Part shown: one piece after another, positions 16,417-25,266 of the stretch
How positions within the stretch are numbered: position 1 is the stretch's first letter
Layout of the letters: each line of letters begins with the position of its first letter
NCBI RefSeq assembly: GCF_903652925.1
Contig: NZ_CAHLAR010000001.1
Coordinates: 1,054,001-1,118,000, forward strand
Direction: 5' to 3'
DNA length: 64,000 nucleotides
From: Achromobacter anxifer
Lineage (GTDB): Bacteria > Pseudomonadota > Gammaproteobacteria > Burkholderiales > Burkholderiaceae_B
Made by a program: the position numbers and the translations under genes
The notes under the pieces: generated by a model
Databases searched by the model: none
Seen by the model: only the letters and a program-made list of their open reading frames with translations
What the model was told of the DNA's origin: nothing

Positions 16417-17584
16417 GTTGTCCCCTGTCCTTGGGCAGGCCGAGCAGGCGTTCGCCCACGATGTTGCGTTGGATTTCCGAGGTGCCGGCCACGATGGTTT
16501 CGGCGCGCGACCACAGGAATTCGCGCATTACGCTGGCGGCGCCGGCATGCGGTGCGGCGGCCTGCGGGCCAATGATGGCGGCTTCGCCCAGCAACTCCAC
16601 GCGGTGTTCCCAGATCCGCTGGCGGGTTTCGCTCCACAGCAGCTTGAGCATGGCGCCATCGATGCCTGGCGTGTTGCCTTCGGCCACCTGGCGCAGCACG
16701 CGGTCCACGCGCCAGCGGATGACCTGGCACAGATCCGAAAGCTCGCGCACGCGCCGCGCTTGCACGGCGCGTTCGTCCTCGGCCAGCGCGGCCTGCGTCA
16801 GCGCCTGGGTCAGTTGGCGCAACTCGTCTTCCAGCTGGACCACGCGCGGCATGAAGTAGATGCCGCGCTCGTATTCGGCGGCGGCCATGGCGATGCGCCA
16901 GCCTTCGCCGGGTTCGCCCAGGATGCGGCCCTCCGGCACCGGCGTGGCGTCGAATAGCACCTCGTTGTAGTCGGCCTCGCCTGTCATCTGGCGTATGGGT
17001 TCGACCCGCAAGCCTTCTGCCTGCATGTCGATGAGCATGAAGCTCAGGCCGCGGTGGGCCTGGCTGTCGGGATCGGTGCGCACCAGCGCGAAGCACCACT
17101 TGGCCAGATGCGCCTGGGTGGTCCAGATCTTGCGGCCGCTGACGCGCCAGCCCGGGCCTTCGGGTTTGGCGCGGGTGCGCACTGACGACAGGTCCGAGCC
17201 GGTCTGGGGTTCGGAATAGCCCTGGCACCAGATTTCGCTGCCGTCGCGGATGCCGGGCAGGAATTGCACCTTCTGCGCAGGCGTGCCGAAGCGCAGCAGG
17301 GTGGGCGCGAGGATCGCGTGGGCGATGCTGTTGATGGGCTGCGGCGCGTGCAGGTGCGCGCACAGTTCATGGAAGGCGATGAGCGTGGCGGTGCTGAGTT
17401 CGCGGCCGCCGTACTCGCGCGGCCAGGTGAGCGCGATCAGGTCGGCCTCGCACAGCATGCGGTTCCAGGCCTGGCGGCATTCCTGCGTGTGCGAGGCGGT
17501 GACCGGATGCTGCTGGCGCAGCTCTGCCAGCGCGGCGCGCAGCCAGGCCTCGGCGTCTTCGAGAAAATGTTCGGTGCGTATCAT
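16409..17584 (-). CDS. Acyl-CoA dehydrogenase, full-length subunit
   Basis: A 391-residue FAD-dependent acyl-CoA dehydrogenase. Landmarks are WPREYGGREL, the FAD/substrate segment WCQGYSEPQTGSDLSSVRTR and WRVSGRKIWTTQAHLA in the beta-domain, and the C-terminal ETIVAGTSEIQRNIVGERLL. It removes two hydrogens from an acyl-CoA and passes electrons to ETF. The gene starts 12 bp after the CoA-transferase B gene and overlaps the short dehydrogenase by 8 bp, which suggests a heteromeric enzyme. Confidence 0.93.
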   Translation of the reverse strand: MIRTEHFLEDAEAWLRAALAELRQQHPVTASHTQECRQAWNRMLCEADLIALTWPREYGGRELSTATLIAFHELCAHLHAPQPINSIAHAILAPTLLRFGTPAQKVQFLPGIRDGSEIWCQGYSEPQTGSDLSSVRTRAKPEGPGWRVSGRKIWTTQAHLAKWCFALVRTDPDSQAHRGLSFMLIDMQAEGLRVEPIRQMTGEADYNEVLFDATPVPEGRILGEPGEGWRIAMAAAEYERGIYFMPRVVQLEDELRQLTQALTQAALAEDERAVQARRVRELSDLCQVIRWRVDRVLRQVAEGNTPGIDGAMLKLLWSETRQRIWEHRVELLGEAAIIGPQAAAPHAGAASVMREFLWSRAETIVAGTSEIQRNIVGERLLGLPKDRGQHA

Positions 17585-17596
17585 GGCTGAAGGGAA

Positions 17597-18261
<665 letters not shown>

Positions 18262-18265
<4 letters not shown>

Positions 18266-18930
18266 TGCGGGTTCCCCAACAGGCGGTGGACGAACAGGCT
18301 GGGCGTGACGATGGCATCGGGATCCAGCGCGCCGCAGGGCACGATCTCGTCGACCTCGACGATGGTGCTGCGCGCGGCCATGCACATGACCGGGCCGAAG
18401 TTGCGCTGGGCGCGGCGGTAGACCAGGTTGCCCAGCGGATCGGCCCGATGCGCGCGGACGAAGGCGAAGTCGGCGCGCAGCGGTTCCTCCAGCACGTAGC
18501 CGCGGCCGCCGAACACGCGGGTCTCGCGGCCTTCGGCCAGCGGCGTGCCGTAGCCAGTGGGCGAGTAGAACGGTCCCATGCCTGCGCCGCCGGCGCGGAT
18601 GCGCTCGACCAGGGTGCCCTGGGGCATCACCTCCACCGCCAGGCTGCCCGCCTGCACTCGTTCGCGGATCACGTCATTGCCCGGCATGCGCGGGTAGGAG
18701 CAGACGATGCGGCTGACGCGGCCCGTGGCCACCAGCGCGAGGAAGCTGGCCTCGCCCGCGCCGGCATTGTTGTTGATCAGGGTCAGGTCGCCCACGCCCG
18801 GCTTGGCCAGCAGGCCCGCCAGCAGGCGCGCGGGGATGCCCGAGCCGCCGAAGCCGCCCACGAAGATCACCGCGCCGGATTGCACGTCGCGCAGGGCGTC
18901 TTCCACGCTTGCGCAAGTCTTGTCTTTCAT
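18262..18930 (-). CDS. 3-oxoacid CoA-transferase, subunit A (PcaI-like)
   Basis: A 222-residue alpha subunit. VGGFGGSGIPARLL is the CoA-transferase 1 signature and LTLINNNAGAGE its continuation; FYSPTGYGTPLAEG and NLVYRRAQRNFGPVM match the PcaI/ScoA pattern through to the C-terminus. The ATG at 18930 follows a GAGGAA ribosome-binding site and overlaps the MaoC gene stop by 4 bp. It acts as a heterodimer partner of the next gene. The substrate is likely a 3-oxo or dicarboxylic acid by family precedent, but this is not shown by the sequence. Confidence 0.93.
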
Positions 18931-19802
18931 TGTTCCTCCTTGGTCCAGGCCGCGCGGCCCTGGGCGCACAGGGCGCCGGCCTGATGGCAGGCCAGGGCCA
19001 CGCCTTGCGGCTGCCGCCATAGCGACACCGCCACGTCCAGGCCGGGATAGACCGGCGCCATGAAGCGCAGGTCCAGTTCGCCCAGGCGCAGGCCGGGCGT
19101 CTGCCGCAGCGCGGCTTCCAGCGCGCGGTTGACCATGCCCAGCAAGGCCGCGCCATGCAGGATGGGGCGCGCGTAACCCGCGCGCCGGGCGCTGGCCGGG
19201 TCCACGTGCAGCGGATTGCGATCGGCGTTCAGACGGTACAGCGCGGCCTGGTTGCGGCTGGTGGGCAGCACGATGACGCTGTCCGGCGGCGCGGCGGGGG
19301 GCGCGGGGATGGGCGCGGCCAGCGCGTCGCTCAGCGCGGCGTCGCCGCCCGAATAACCACCGTCTCCGCGGCAGATGTTCAGTTGTTCGATGACGGCGAT
19401 TTCCCGTCCGGTGGCCGCGTCGCTCAGCGTGCGCCGCGTCACGACGAAGGCGCCGGGGCTCTTGTCGGCGATGCGCGCGACTTCCATCTGGCACACGACT
19501 TCGCCGCGCGTTGGCAGGCTGCCGGGGAAGCGCATGCGTTGCTCGCCGTGCACCACCTGGCTCCAGTCCAGCCCGTGGCGCGGGTCGCGCATCCAGAAGC
19601 CGGGGTAGGCCAGCACGCAGGCCATGGCCGGCAGGGCGCGCAGGTCCTGTTCGTAGAGGTAGCGGGTTTCGTCGCCCACGGCCTCGTCCTCGGCCAGGCC
19701 CGCGCCCACGCCCAGGGCGTAGAGGATGCAGTCATCCTCGCCATAGGCCTGGCGCTCGGGCGCGAAGATGTGGGACTTCAGGCTGCGGTAGTCCAGCGCC
19801 AT
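18927..19802 (-). CDS. MaoC-like enoyl-CoA hydratase (double hot-dog)
   Basis: A 291-residue protein with two hot-dog halves. The N-terminal half starts with a dehydratase-type segment (YALGVGAG near residues 28-35) and the C-terminal half contains the hydratase 2 motif YRLNADRNPLHVDPASA with the following ARPILHGAALLGM; the Asp/Asn-His pair within it is the catalytic dyad. Such proteins hydrate enoyl-CoA to R-3-hydroxyacyl-CoA. The gene sits between the SDR (7-bp gap) and the CoA-transferase A (4-bp overlap), matching a beta-oxidation step. Confidence 0.88.
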   Translation of the reverse strand: MALDYRSLKSHIFAPERQAYGEDDCILYALGVGAGLAEDEAVGDETRYLYEQDLRALPAMACVLAYPGFWMRDPRHGLDWSQVVHGEQRMRFPGSLPTRGEVVCQMEVARIADKSPGAFVVTRRTLSDAATGREIAVIEQLNICRGDGGYSGGDAALSDALAAPIPAPPAAPPDSVIVLPTSRNQAALYRLNADRNPLHVDPASARRAGYARPILHGAALLGMVNRALEAALRQTPGLRLGELDLRFMAPVYPGLDVAVSLWRQPQGVALACHQAGALCAQGRAAWTKEEQ

Positions 19803-19809
19803 GGCCGCC

Positions 19810-20715
19810 TCAGACCGGATCCCAGGCGAATACCTGGGCCGAAGTGTCCAGCGGCATGAAGGAGGCGCGCAGCGCAGCCATGCCGTGGTCGGCGATGCTC
19901 TCCGTGGTCCAGCCGTCCGAACGGTGCACCGAGCGCACGGGGCGCGACTGGCTCATCAGGAAGATCTCGTTCAGGCGGATGGCGAACACCTGGCCCGACA
20001 CGTCGGCGGAAGCGTCGGAGGCCAGGTAGCAGATCAGCGGCGCAATGGTTTCGGGGCCCATGCGGCGGATCTTCTCGACGTGGCGCGCCTGTTCCTCGGT
20101 CTTGGCGGGTATGGTCTCCGTCATGCGGCTCCAGGCCAGCGGGGCGATGCAGTTCGAGCGCACGTTGAAGGCGGCCATGTCCAGCGCCATGGCCTTGGAC
20201 AGGCCGACGATGCCGAGCTTGGCCGCGCAATAGTTGGCCTGGCCGCGGTTGCCGATGACCGCCGAGTTCGAGGTCATGTTGACCAGGCTGCCGCCGCCCT
20301 GTTCGCGGAAGTGCCGCGCGGCGGCGTGGCTCAAGTTGAAGCAGCCGTACAGATGCACCTTGACCACGGCGTCGAAGTCCTCGGGCGTGAGCTTGTGGAA
20401 CATCTTGTCGCGCACGATGCCGGCGTTGTTCACCACGGCGTCGACGCGGCCGTAGGTGTCGGCGGCGGCTTCGATGATGCGCTGCGCGCTGGCGTACTCG
20501 GCCACCGAGTCGCCGTTGGCGATGGCCTCGCCGCCCGCGGCGCGGATTTCCTCCACGACCTGGGCGGCCGTGCTTTGCGAGGCGCTGGTGCCGTCCAGCG
20601 ATACGTTCAGGTCATTGACCACCACGCGGGCGCCCTGCGCCGCCAGGGCCATTGCCGCGGCGCGGCCGATGCCGTTGGCCGCGCCGGTGACGACCACCAC
20701 TTTTCCTTCCAGCAT
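19810..20715 (-). CDS. SDR-family 3-hydroxyacyl-CoA dehydrogenase
   Basis: A 301-residue short-chain dehydrogenase. The cofactor motif TGAANGIG lies at 10-17, NNAG at 96-99, catalytic Ser near 149-151, and the YxxxK pair is Tyr162/Lys166 in NYCAAKLG. The long form with about 50 extra C-terminal residues resembles the dehydrogenase domain of peroxisomal multifunctional enzyme 2, which oxidises R-3-hydroxyacyl-CoA. That stereochemistry agrees with the MaoC hydratase encoded next to it. Confidence 0.9.
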   Translation of the reverse strand: MLEGKVVVVTGAANGIGRAAAMALAAQGARVVVNDLNVSLDGTSASQSTAAQVVEEIRAAGGEAIANGDSVAEYASAQRIIEAAADTYGRVDAVVNNAGIVRDKMFHKLTPEDFDAVVKVHLYGCFNLSHAAARHFREQGGGSLVNMTSNSAVIGNRGQANYCAAKLGIVGLSKAMALDMAAFNVRSNCIAPLAWSRMTETIPAKTEEQARHVEKIRRMGPETIAPLICYLASDASADVSGQVFAIRLNEIFLMSQSRPVRSVHRSDGWTTESIADHGMAALRASFMPLDTSAQVFAWDPV

Positions 20716-20727
20716 GTCGAATCTCCT

Positions 20728-21894
20728 TCAGTCCATCCAATTGGTTAGCACGGTGGTGGCCTGGGCGCTCAGCCCCCCGCCGTTGCCGTGCACGAGCGCG
20801 GTGCGCGCCTGTTTCACTTGACGTTCGCCGCAGTCACCGCGCAGCTGGCGCACGGCTTCCACCAGGCCGAACATGCTGTACATGCCGGGATGCACGCAGG
20901 ACAGTCCGCCGCCGTTGGTGTTCACCGGCAGTTCGCCGCCGGGGGCGATGCGCCCGCCCGACACGAAGGCGCCGCCTTCGCCCTTGGCGCAGAACCCCAT
21001 GTCTTCCAGGAACAGGATGGGATTGATGGTGAAGGCGTCGTAGAGCTGCACCAGGTCGATGTCGGCCAGGGCCACGCCGGCCCGTTCGCGCGCCAGGTCG
21101 GCGCTTTGTCCGGCCACGGTGCGGGTCAGGTCCGCCATGCAGGCGATCTGGCGGTGCGAGTGCGCCATGGCCGTGCCCTGCACGTAGACGGGGCAGTCCG
21201 TTTCGGCGCGCGCGGCGGCCGTCACCACGATGGCGCCCGCGCCGTCCGTCACCAGGCAGCAGTCGCGCGCGGTCAGCGGCGAGGAAATCACGCGCGCGGC
21301 CAGCACTTCGGCGATGGACAGCGGCTCGCGCTTGTAGGCTTCCGGATTCAGCCTCGCCCAGGCGCGCGCGGCCACCGCGACCTCGGCCAGCTGTTCTCGG
21401 GTGGTGCCGTATTCATGCATGTGGCGGCGCGTCGCCAGGGCGTAGCTGGTGGGCGGGTTGAAGGGCTGGAACGGCTCCTCGTAGGGAAACGGATCCAGTC
21501 GGGCGCGCGCGCCGGAAGTGGCCGACACGCCATTGCCGCCGCGCGGCGCCGCGCCGTAGGCGATGACGACGTTGCGGCACAGCCCGGCCTGAATGGCCGC
21601 CGCGGCGGTCAGCAGATGGCCGACGAAGGACGCGCCGCCGATCTGGGTACTGTCCATGAAGCGCGGAAACAGGCCCAGGTATTCAGACAGCTTGTTCAGC
21701 CACATCGACGAGGACAGGCTGGCGCTCATCAGGCCGTCGATGTCCTCCATGCGCAAGCCTGCGTCGCGCACCGCGGCATGCATCGCCAGCGAGGTGAGTT
21801 CCAGGTCGTTCAGGCCGCCCGCGTCGCCGATGCCCGCCGTGGCGCAGCCGGTAATGGCGATGGCGCCGCGCAGGTTCTTGTTCCAGTCCGTCAT
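20728..21894 (-). CDS. Thiolase-fold protein of SCP-x/Ltp type lacking the usual cysteines
   Basis: A 388-residue thiolase-superfamily protein. The usual nucleophilic Cys position reads STQIGGASFVG (82-92) with no Cys, and the C-terminal CxGGG-like motif is GNGGG (370-374), again without Cys. His335 (CVHPGM) and the YDAFTINP segment (285-292) are kept. This pattern is known in Ltp2, a retro-aldolase that works with a DUF35 partner in steroid side-chain degradation. The next gene upstream is a DUF35 protein overlapping by 4 bp. Carbon-carbon cleavage by retro-aldol chemistry is inferred rather than CoA-dependent thiolysis. The ATG at 21894 gives the normal family length. Confidence 0.85.
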   Translation of the reverse strand: MTDWNKNLRGAIAITGCATAGIGDAGGLNDLELTSLAMHAAVRDAGLRMEDIDGLMSASLSSSMWLNKLSEYLGLFPRFMDSTQIGGASFVGHLLTAAAAIQAGLCRNVVIAYGAAPRGGNGVSATSGARARLDPFPYEEPFQPFNPPTSYALATRRHMHEYGTTREQLAEVAVAARAWARLNPEAYKREPLSIAEVLAARVISSPLTARDCCLVTDGAGAIVVTAAARAETDCPVYVQGTAMAHSHRQIACMADLTRTVAGQSADLARERAGVALADIDLVQLYDAFTINPILFLEDMGFCAKGEGGAFVSGGRIAPGGELPVNTNGGGLSCVHPGMYSMFGLVEAVRQLRGDCGERQVKQARTALVHGNGGGLSAQATTVLTNWMD

Positions 21895-22265
21895 GACGCC
21901 TCCGGTCCGAACACCACGCGGGCGCGCTGCGGATCGGGCCGGGCCGTCAGCCGCATGCCGATGCGCAGCTCGCCTTCGTCCAGCAGCGTGGACATCATGC
22001 GGAAGCCTTCGTCCATGTCGGCCAGGATGACGTTGCGGGCGGGCGCCTGCGGCGTGGCCGGAATTTCCGAATAGGAATAGAGCGTGGCGCCCGCGCGCAT
22101 GGGCCGCCAGGCATAGTCCTGCGAACGGCAGTGGGTGCAGTGCGTGCGCGGGAAGAAGAACGAGAGCCCGCAGCTGCGGCACACCTGGACTTCCAGCCGC
22201 CCCGCGCGCAGCGCCTCGGAGAAATACGCTTCCGGCGACGGCGAGCCGATGCGGACCTCACTCAT
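21891..22265 (-). CDS. DUF35 zinc-ribbon/OB-fold protein
   Basis: A 124-residue protein with a rubredoxin-like zinc ribbon (CRSCGLSFFFPRTHCTHC, two CxxC pairs, about residues 29-46) followed by an OB-fold that usually binds acyl-CoA. DUF35 proteins are obligate partners of Ltp-type thiolase-fold enzymes, and this one overlaps such a gene by 4 bp. It also overlaps the Bug receptor gene by 8 bp on the other side, so the three are translationally coupled. Predicted role: subunit that holds the CoA thioester for the thiolase-like protein. Confidence 0.9.
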   Translation of the reverse strand: MSEVRIGSPSPEAYFSEALRAGRLEVQVCRSCGLSFFFPRTHCTHCRSQDYAWRPMRAGATLYSYSEIPATPQAPARNVILADMDEGFRMMSTLLDEGELRIGMRLTARPDPQRARVVFGPEAS

Positions 22266-23220
22266 CCTTGACCCCGGCCTGGGAGATGACGGCCTGCCAC
22301 TTGTCCATCTCGTCGCTGACGAATTTGGTGTATTGGGCCAGGTCCATGTCGCCGGGTTCGGAGCCGGTGGAGCGGATGTACTCCTGCGTGGCAGGCTGCA
22401 TCACCGATTTGCGTATTTCGCTGTTCAGGGTCTGCTCGATGTCGGCGGGCGTGCCGGCGGGGGCATAGACGCCCACCCAGGTGCTGAGGTCGAAGCCCTT
22501 GTAGCCGAGTTCGTTGAGCGTGGGCACGTCGGGGTAGCGCGGCTGGCGTTGCGCGGACGCGATGGCCAGGGGCACGATCTTGCCGGACTGCAGATAGGCG
22601 TTGGCGGTGACGGATTCGGCCATGCCGAAGGGCACCTGTCCAGATACCAGGTCGGTCATGGCCGGGCCCGCGCCGCGGTAGGACACGTGCATCAGCGGCA
22701 GGCCGCTCTGCTCGCGCAGCAGCTCGCCGACGATGTGGGGCGCGCCGCCGGCGCCGGCCGTGCCGTAGGGCACCGAGATCTGCTTCTGCGCGTAGGCCTT
22801 GAATTCGGCGAAGGTCTTGATGCCTTGGTTGGCGTTGACCAGCAGGAAGTTGGGGCTGACGGCCAGCAGCGCCACGGGAGCGAAGTCCTTGCGGGCGTTG
22901 TAGGGCAGCTTCTTCATGGCCGGGTTGATGACGTGGCTGGTCGCGCCCACCAGGATGGTGTAGCCGTCCGCCTTCTGCCGCGACACGTACTCGGTGGCGA
23001 TCTGGCCGGTGGCACCGGGCCGGTTCTCGACCACGAAGGGCTTGCCCAGGCGGGTCTGCAGATCGGCGGCGATGCGCCGCGTCAGGATGTCGGTCATGCC
23101 GCCCGGGGCGTAGGCCACCACCAGGGTGACGGGCTTGGCCGGATAGGTATCGGCGGCGGCGATGGCGGGAAGGACGGCGAACAGCGTCAGCAGCTGCTTC
23201 AGGCCAGGCTTGAGTTTCAT
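22258..23220 (-). CDS. Bug-family periplasmic solute-binding receptor (TctC type)
   Basis: A 320-residue exported protein. The signal peptide LLTLFAVLPAIAAA is cleaved near residue 24. The mature protein begins with YPAKPVTLVVAYAPGGMTDI, the standard Bug/TctC start, and has the motif VENRPGATGQIATEYVSR. The chosen ATG (23220) is the only one that puts the signal peptide at the N-terminus. It is first in the nine-gene operon ending at 15601, so it probably recruits the acid that the pathway degrades. No TctA/TctB membrane genes are nearby, as is common for Bug proteins. Confidence 0.93.
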   Translation of the reverse strand: MKLKPGLKQLLTLFAVLPAIAAADTYPAKPVTLVVAYAPGGMTDILTRRIAADLQTRLGKPFVVENRPGATGQIATEYVSRQKADGYTILVGATSHVINPAMKKLPYNARKDFAPVALLAVSPNFLLVNANQGIKTFAEFKAYAQKQISVPYGTAGAGGAPHIVGELLREQSGLPLMHVSYRGAGPAMTDLVSGQVPFGMAESVTANAYLQSGKIVPLAIASAQRQPRYPDVPTLNELGYKGFDLSTWVGVYAPAGTPADIEQTLNSEIRKSVMQPATQEYIRSTGSEPGDMDLAQYTKFVSDEMDKWQAVISQAGVKDE

Positions 23221-23336
23221 GTCGGGGGTCTCCTCGTCCGGCGGGCTTGTCAGCCCTGCTTGGTTATGGCGTCGAGGTGACCATCCAGATGGCGCGTGGT
23301 TGGCGGGCTGCCTGGAAAGCGGGCCTCGACGCGCTA

Positions 23337-23377
23337 ATGATGGGAGCGGCCCATCATGCAAACAATTGATTAATTGT
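23337..23377. promoter_or_regulatory. Two adjacent inverted repeats between LysR and Bug genes
   Basis: ATGATGGG-AGCGG-CCCATCAT (23337-23357) is a perfect 8-bp dyad. Five bases later ACAATT-GATT-AATTGT (23362-23377) is a perfect 6-bp dyad. They lie just downstream of the LysR stop and 117 bp or more upstream of the Bug start on the minus strand. No T-tract follows either on the minus strand, so a regulator site or mRNA hairpin is more likely than a simple terminator. Confidence 0.4.
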
Positions 23378-23388
23378 CATGAAGGCAT

Positions 23389-24321
23389 TCAAGAAAGAGA
23401 TGAATGACCGGCAGGCGCCGGTTGCCCCTGTTTGTCCAGATGCGCTTCGAAGGCCGCGAGAAAGGCGCTCGCGGCGCGCGACAGCCGGTAGTCGGCGCGG
23501 CGCAGGATGGACAGTTCGTGCAGGCTCTGCGGCCGGTCGGCGATGCACAAGGCCTTCAGGCCCATTTCCTGGCAGACGGCGCGCACGTAGCCCGGCATGA
23601 CCGTGATGCCCATGCCACCGCGGACCATGGCGAAGGCGGTGGTCAGGCTGCCGGTCTGCGCCACGCTGCGCACCACCAGTCCCTTGTCGCGCAGGATCTG
23701 GTCCATCTTGCGGCGCACGGTGTAGGCGCCGCGCAGCAGGATGTGGGGATAGCGCGCCAGTTCCCGCCAACGCGCCTGCTCGCCTTGCGCCAAGGGGTGG
23801 TCGGCCGGCACCACCGCGTACATCGGTCCGCGGTAGACGACCCGGCAATCCAGCCTGGGGTCCTGGCTCTCCATCGCCACCAGGCCCAGGTCGGCCTTGC
23901 CGTGCAGCACGCGCTCGGTGGCCTCGTCGCCGGTGAGCTCGTGCAGGTCGAAGACGATGTTGGGATGGCGCGCATGGAATTGCGTCACCACCGGCGCGAT
24001 CAGGGTGTGCATCATGATGGGCGAGGCGGCGATGGCGACCTCGCCGCGCTCCAGACCGGCCAGGCTGCTCAGGCTGCGTTCGGCCGCGCGCAGCGAGCCG
24101 AAGGTTTCCTGCGCGTAGGCATAGAGCTCGGCCGCGCCCTCCAGCAGCTCGACCCCGCGGGCGGAGCGTTCGAACAGCGCCATGCCTATGGCCTTCTCCA
24201 GTTCCGAGCAGAGCTTGCTGACGGTGGACTGGGTCAGGTTGAGCGCCTCGGCGGCGCGGGTGAAGTTCTTCAGCTCGTAGACGGCGCAGAAGGCCCGAAG
24301 CTGGCGCAGCGTGATACCCAT
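23389..24321 (-). CDS. LysR-family regulator of the acyl-CoA island (copy 1)
   Basis: A 310-residue LysR protein. The HTH is TRAAEALNLTQSTVSKLCSE, and the co-inducer domain begins near residue 90 (GEVAIAASPIMMHTLIAPV). The start is the ATG of MGITLRQLRAFCAVYELKNF, which matches the paralogue at 26442 residue for residue in placement. It lies between the minus-strand operon and the divergent enoyl-CoA hydratase gene, so it is placed to control both. It is a close relative of the second LysR in the island (ITLxQLRxFCAxYEL, SKLCxELE and AYAQE are shared). Confidence 0.93.
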   Translation of the reverse strand: MGITLRQLRAFCAVYELKNFTRAAEALNLTQSTVSKLCSELEKAIGMALFERSARGVELLEGAAELYAYAQETFGSLRAAERSLSSLAGLERGEVAIAASPIMMHTLIAPVVTQFHARHPNIVFDLHELTGDEATERVLHGKADLGLVAMESQDPRLDCRVVYRGPMYAVVPADHPLAQGEQARWRELARYPHILLRGAYTVRRKMDQILRDKGLVVRSVAQTGSLTTAFAMVRGGMGITVMPGYVRAVCQEMGLKALCIADRPQSLHELSILRRADYRLSRAASAFLAAFEAHLDKQGQPAPAGHSSLS

Positions 24322-24388
24322 GGTGCGACTCCCGCAAGAGGCGGCTATCGTACCCAAGCCGCCCGGGCTTTTGTATTTATTCCATTCC

Positions 24389-24426
24389 AGACTTATTTCA
24401 TGAAAATTACTCGTTTGTTGTGATGA
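24389..24426. promoter_or_regulatory. LysR-island promoter element, copy 1
   Basis: The stretch at 24400-24426 (ATGAAAATTACTC then GTTTGTTGTGATGA) matches 27374-27400 at about 22 of 27 positions. Just before it, AGACTTATTTC (24389-24399) has a near-identical counterpart on the opposite strand at 27363-27373. It contains the palindrome TTTCATGAAA. It lies 46-83 bp upstream of the enoyl-CoA hydratase ATG and 68-105 bp from the divergent LysR start. Proposed binding site for one or both LysR paralogues. Confidence 0.55.
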
Positions 24427-24471
24427 AACCTCGCCCTTAGCATCGGTGGCATAACCCTAGCTGGAGTTTCC

Positions 24472-25266
24472 ATGACTGCGCCCATTCCCGCCTTCGCCCA
24501 TGCCCTCGTGACCCGCGACGAGCGCGGCGTCTATACCCTGCAGATCCACGACGCCAAGAGCCTGAACATCCTGGCTTCGGCGGTTACCCTGAGCCTGACC
24601 GAGGCCGCCCGCTGGATCGCGGCGCAGGACGATGCCCGTGCGGTCGTCATCCGCGGCACGGGCGAGCGTGCCTTCGTGGGCGGCGCCAACATCTATGAAA
24701 TGGCCGAGCTCGATCCGCAAGGCGCGCGCGAGTTCATCACGCGGCTGCGCGACCTGTGCGACGCCGTGGCCGCGATTCCCGTGCCCACCATCGCCCGCAT
24801 TCCGGGCTTCTGCCTGGGCGCCGGCATGGAGCTGGCCGCGGCCTGCGACATCCGCCTGGGCTCGGCGGACGCGGTCTTCGGCATGCCCGAAGTGCGCGTG
24901 GGCATTCCGTCGGTGATCCATGCCGTGCTGCTGCCGGCGATCATCGGCCCCGGCCCCACCAACTGGCTGCTGCTGACCGGCGAGACCGTGGACGCGGCCC
25001 AGGCCCATCAATGGGGCTTCCTGGAGTTCGTCAGCGAGACCGGCGCGCTGGACGCCCTGGTCGAACGCACCGTGGCGCCCATCGCCGAAAGCGGCCCGAT
25101 CGCCGTGCGCTCGCAGAAGGCCCTGCTGCGCTACTGGAGCGAGTCCAGCGTCGAAGCCGGCCTGGACCGCAGCGTGGCGGCGTTCGGGGAGGCCTTCACC
25201 ACCGACGAGCCGCGCCGCTACATGGCGCCCTTCGTCAACCGCAAGAAGCACCAGGAGGCCAAGTAA
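24472..25266 (+). CDS. Enoyl-CoA hydratase/isomerase family protein
   Basis: A 264-residue crotonase-fold protein. The first oxyanion-hole segment is RAFVGGANIYEM and the second is FCLGAGMELAAACDIRLG; a conserved acidic residue sits in FGMPEVRVGIPS. Length and order are normal. Its stop overlaps the next ATG as TAATG, so it is coupled to the CaiB-type CoA-transferase. It may act as hydratase, isomerase or carbon-carbon hydrolase in the island pathway. Confidence 0.9.
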   Translation: MTAPIPAFAHALVTRDERGVYTLQIHDAKSLNILASAVTLSLTEAARWIAAQDDARAVVIRGTGERAFVGGANIYEMAELDPQGAREFITRLRDLCDAVAAIPVPTIARIPGFCLGAGMELAAACDIRLGSADAVFGMPEVRVGIPSVIHAVLLPAIIGPGPTNWLLLTGETVDAAQAHQWGFLEFVSETGALDALVERTVAPIAESGPIAVRSQKALLRYWSESSVEAGLDRSVAAFGEAFTTDEPRRYMAPFVNRKKHQEAK

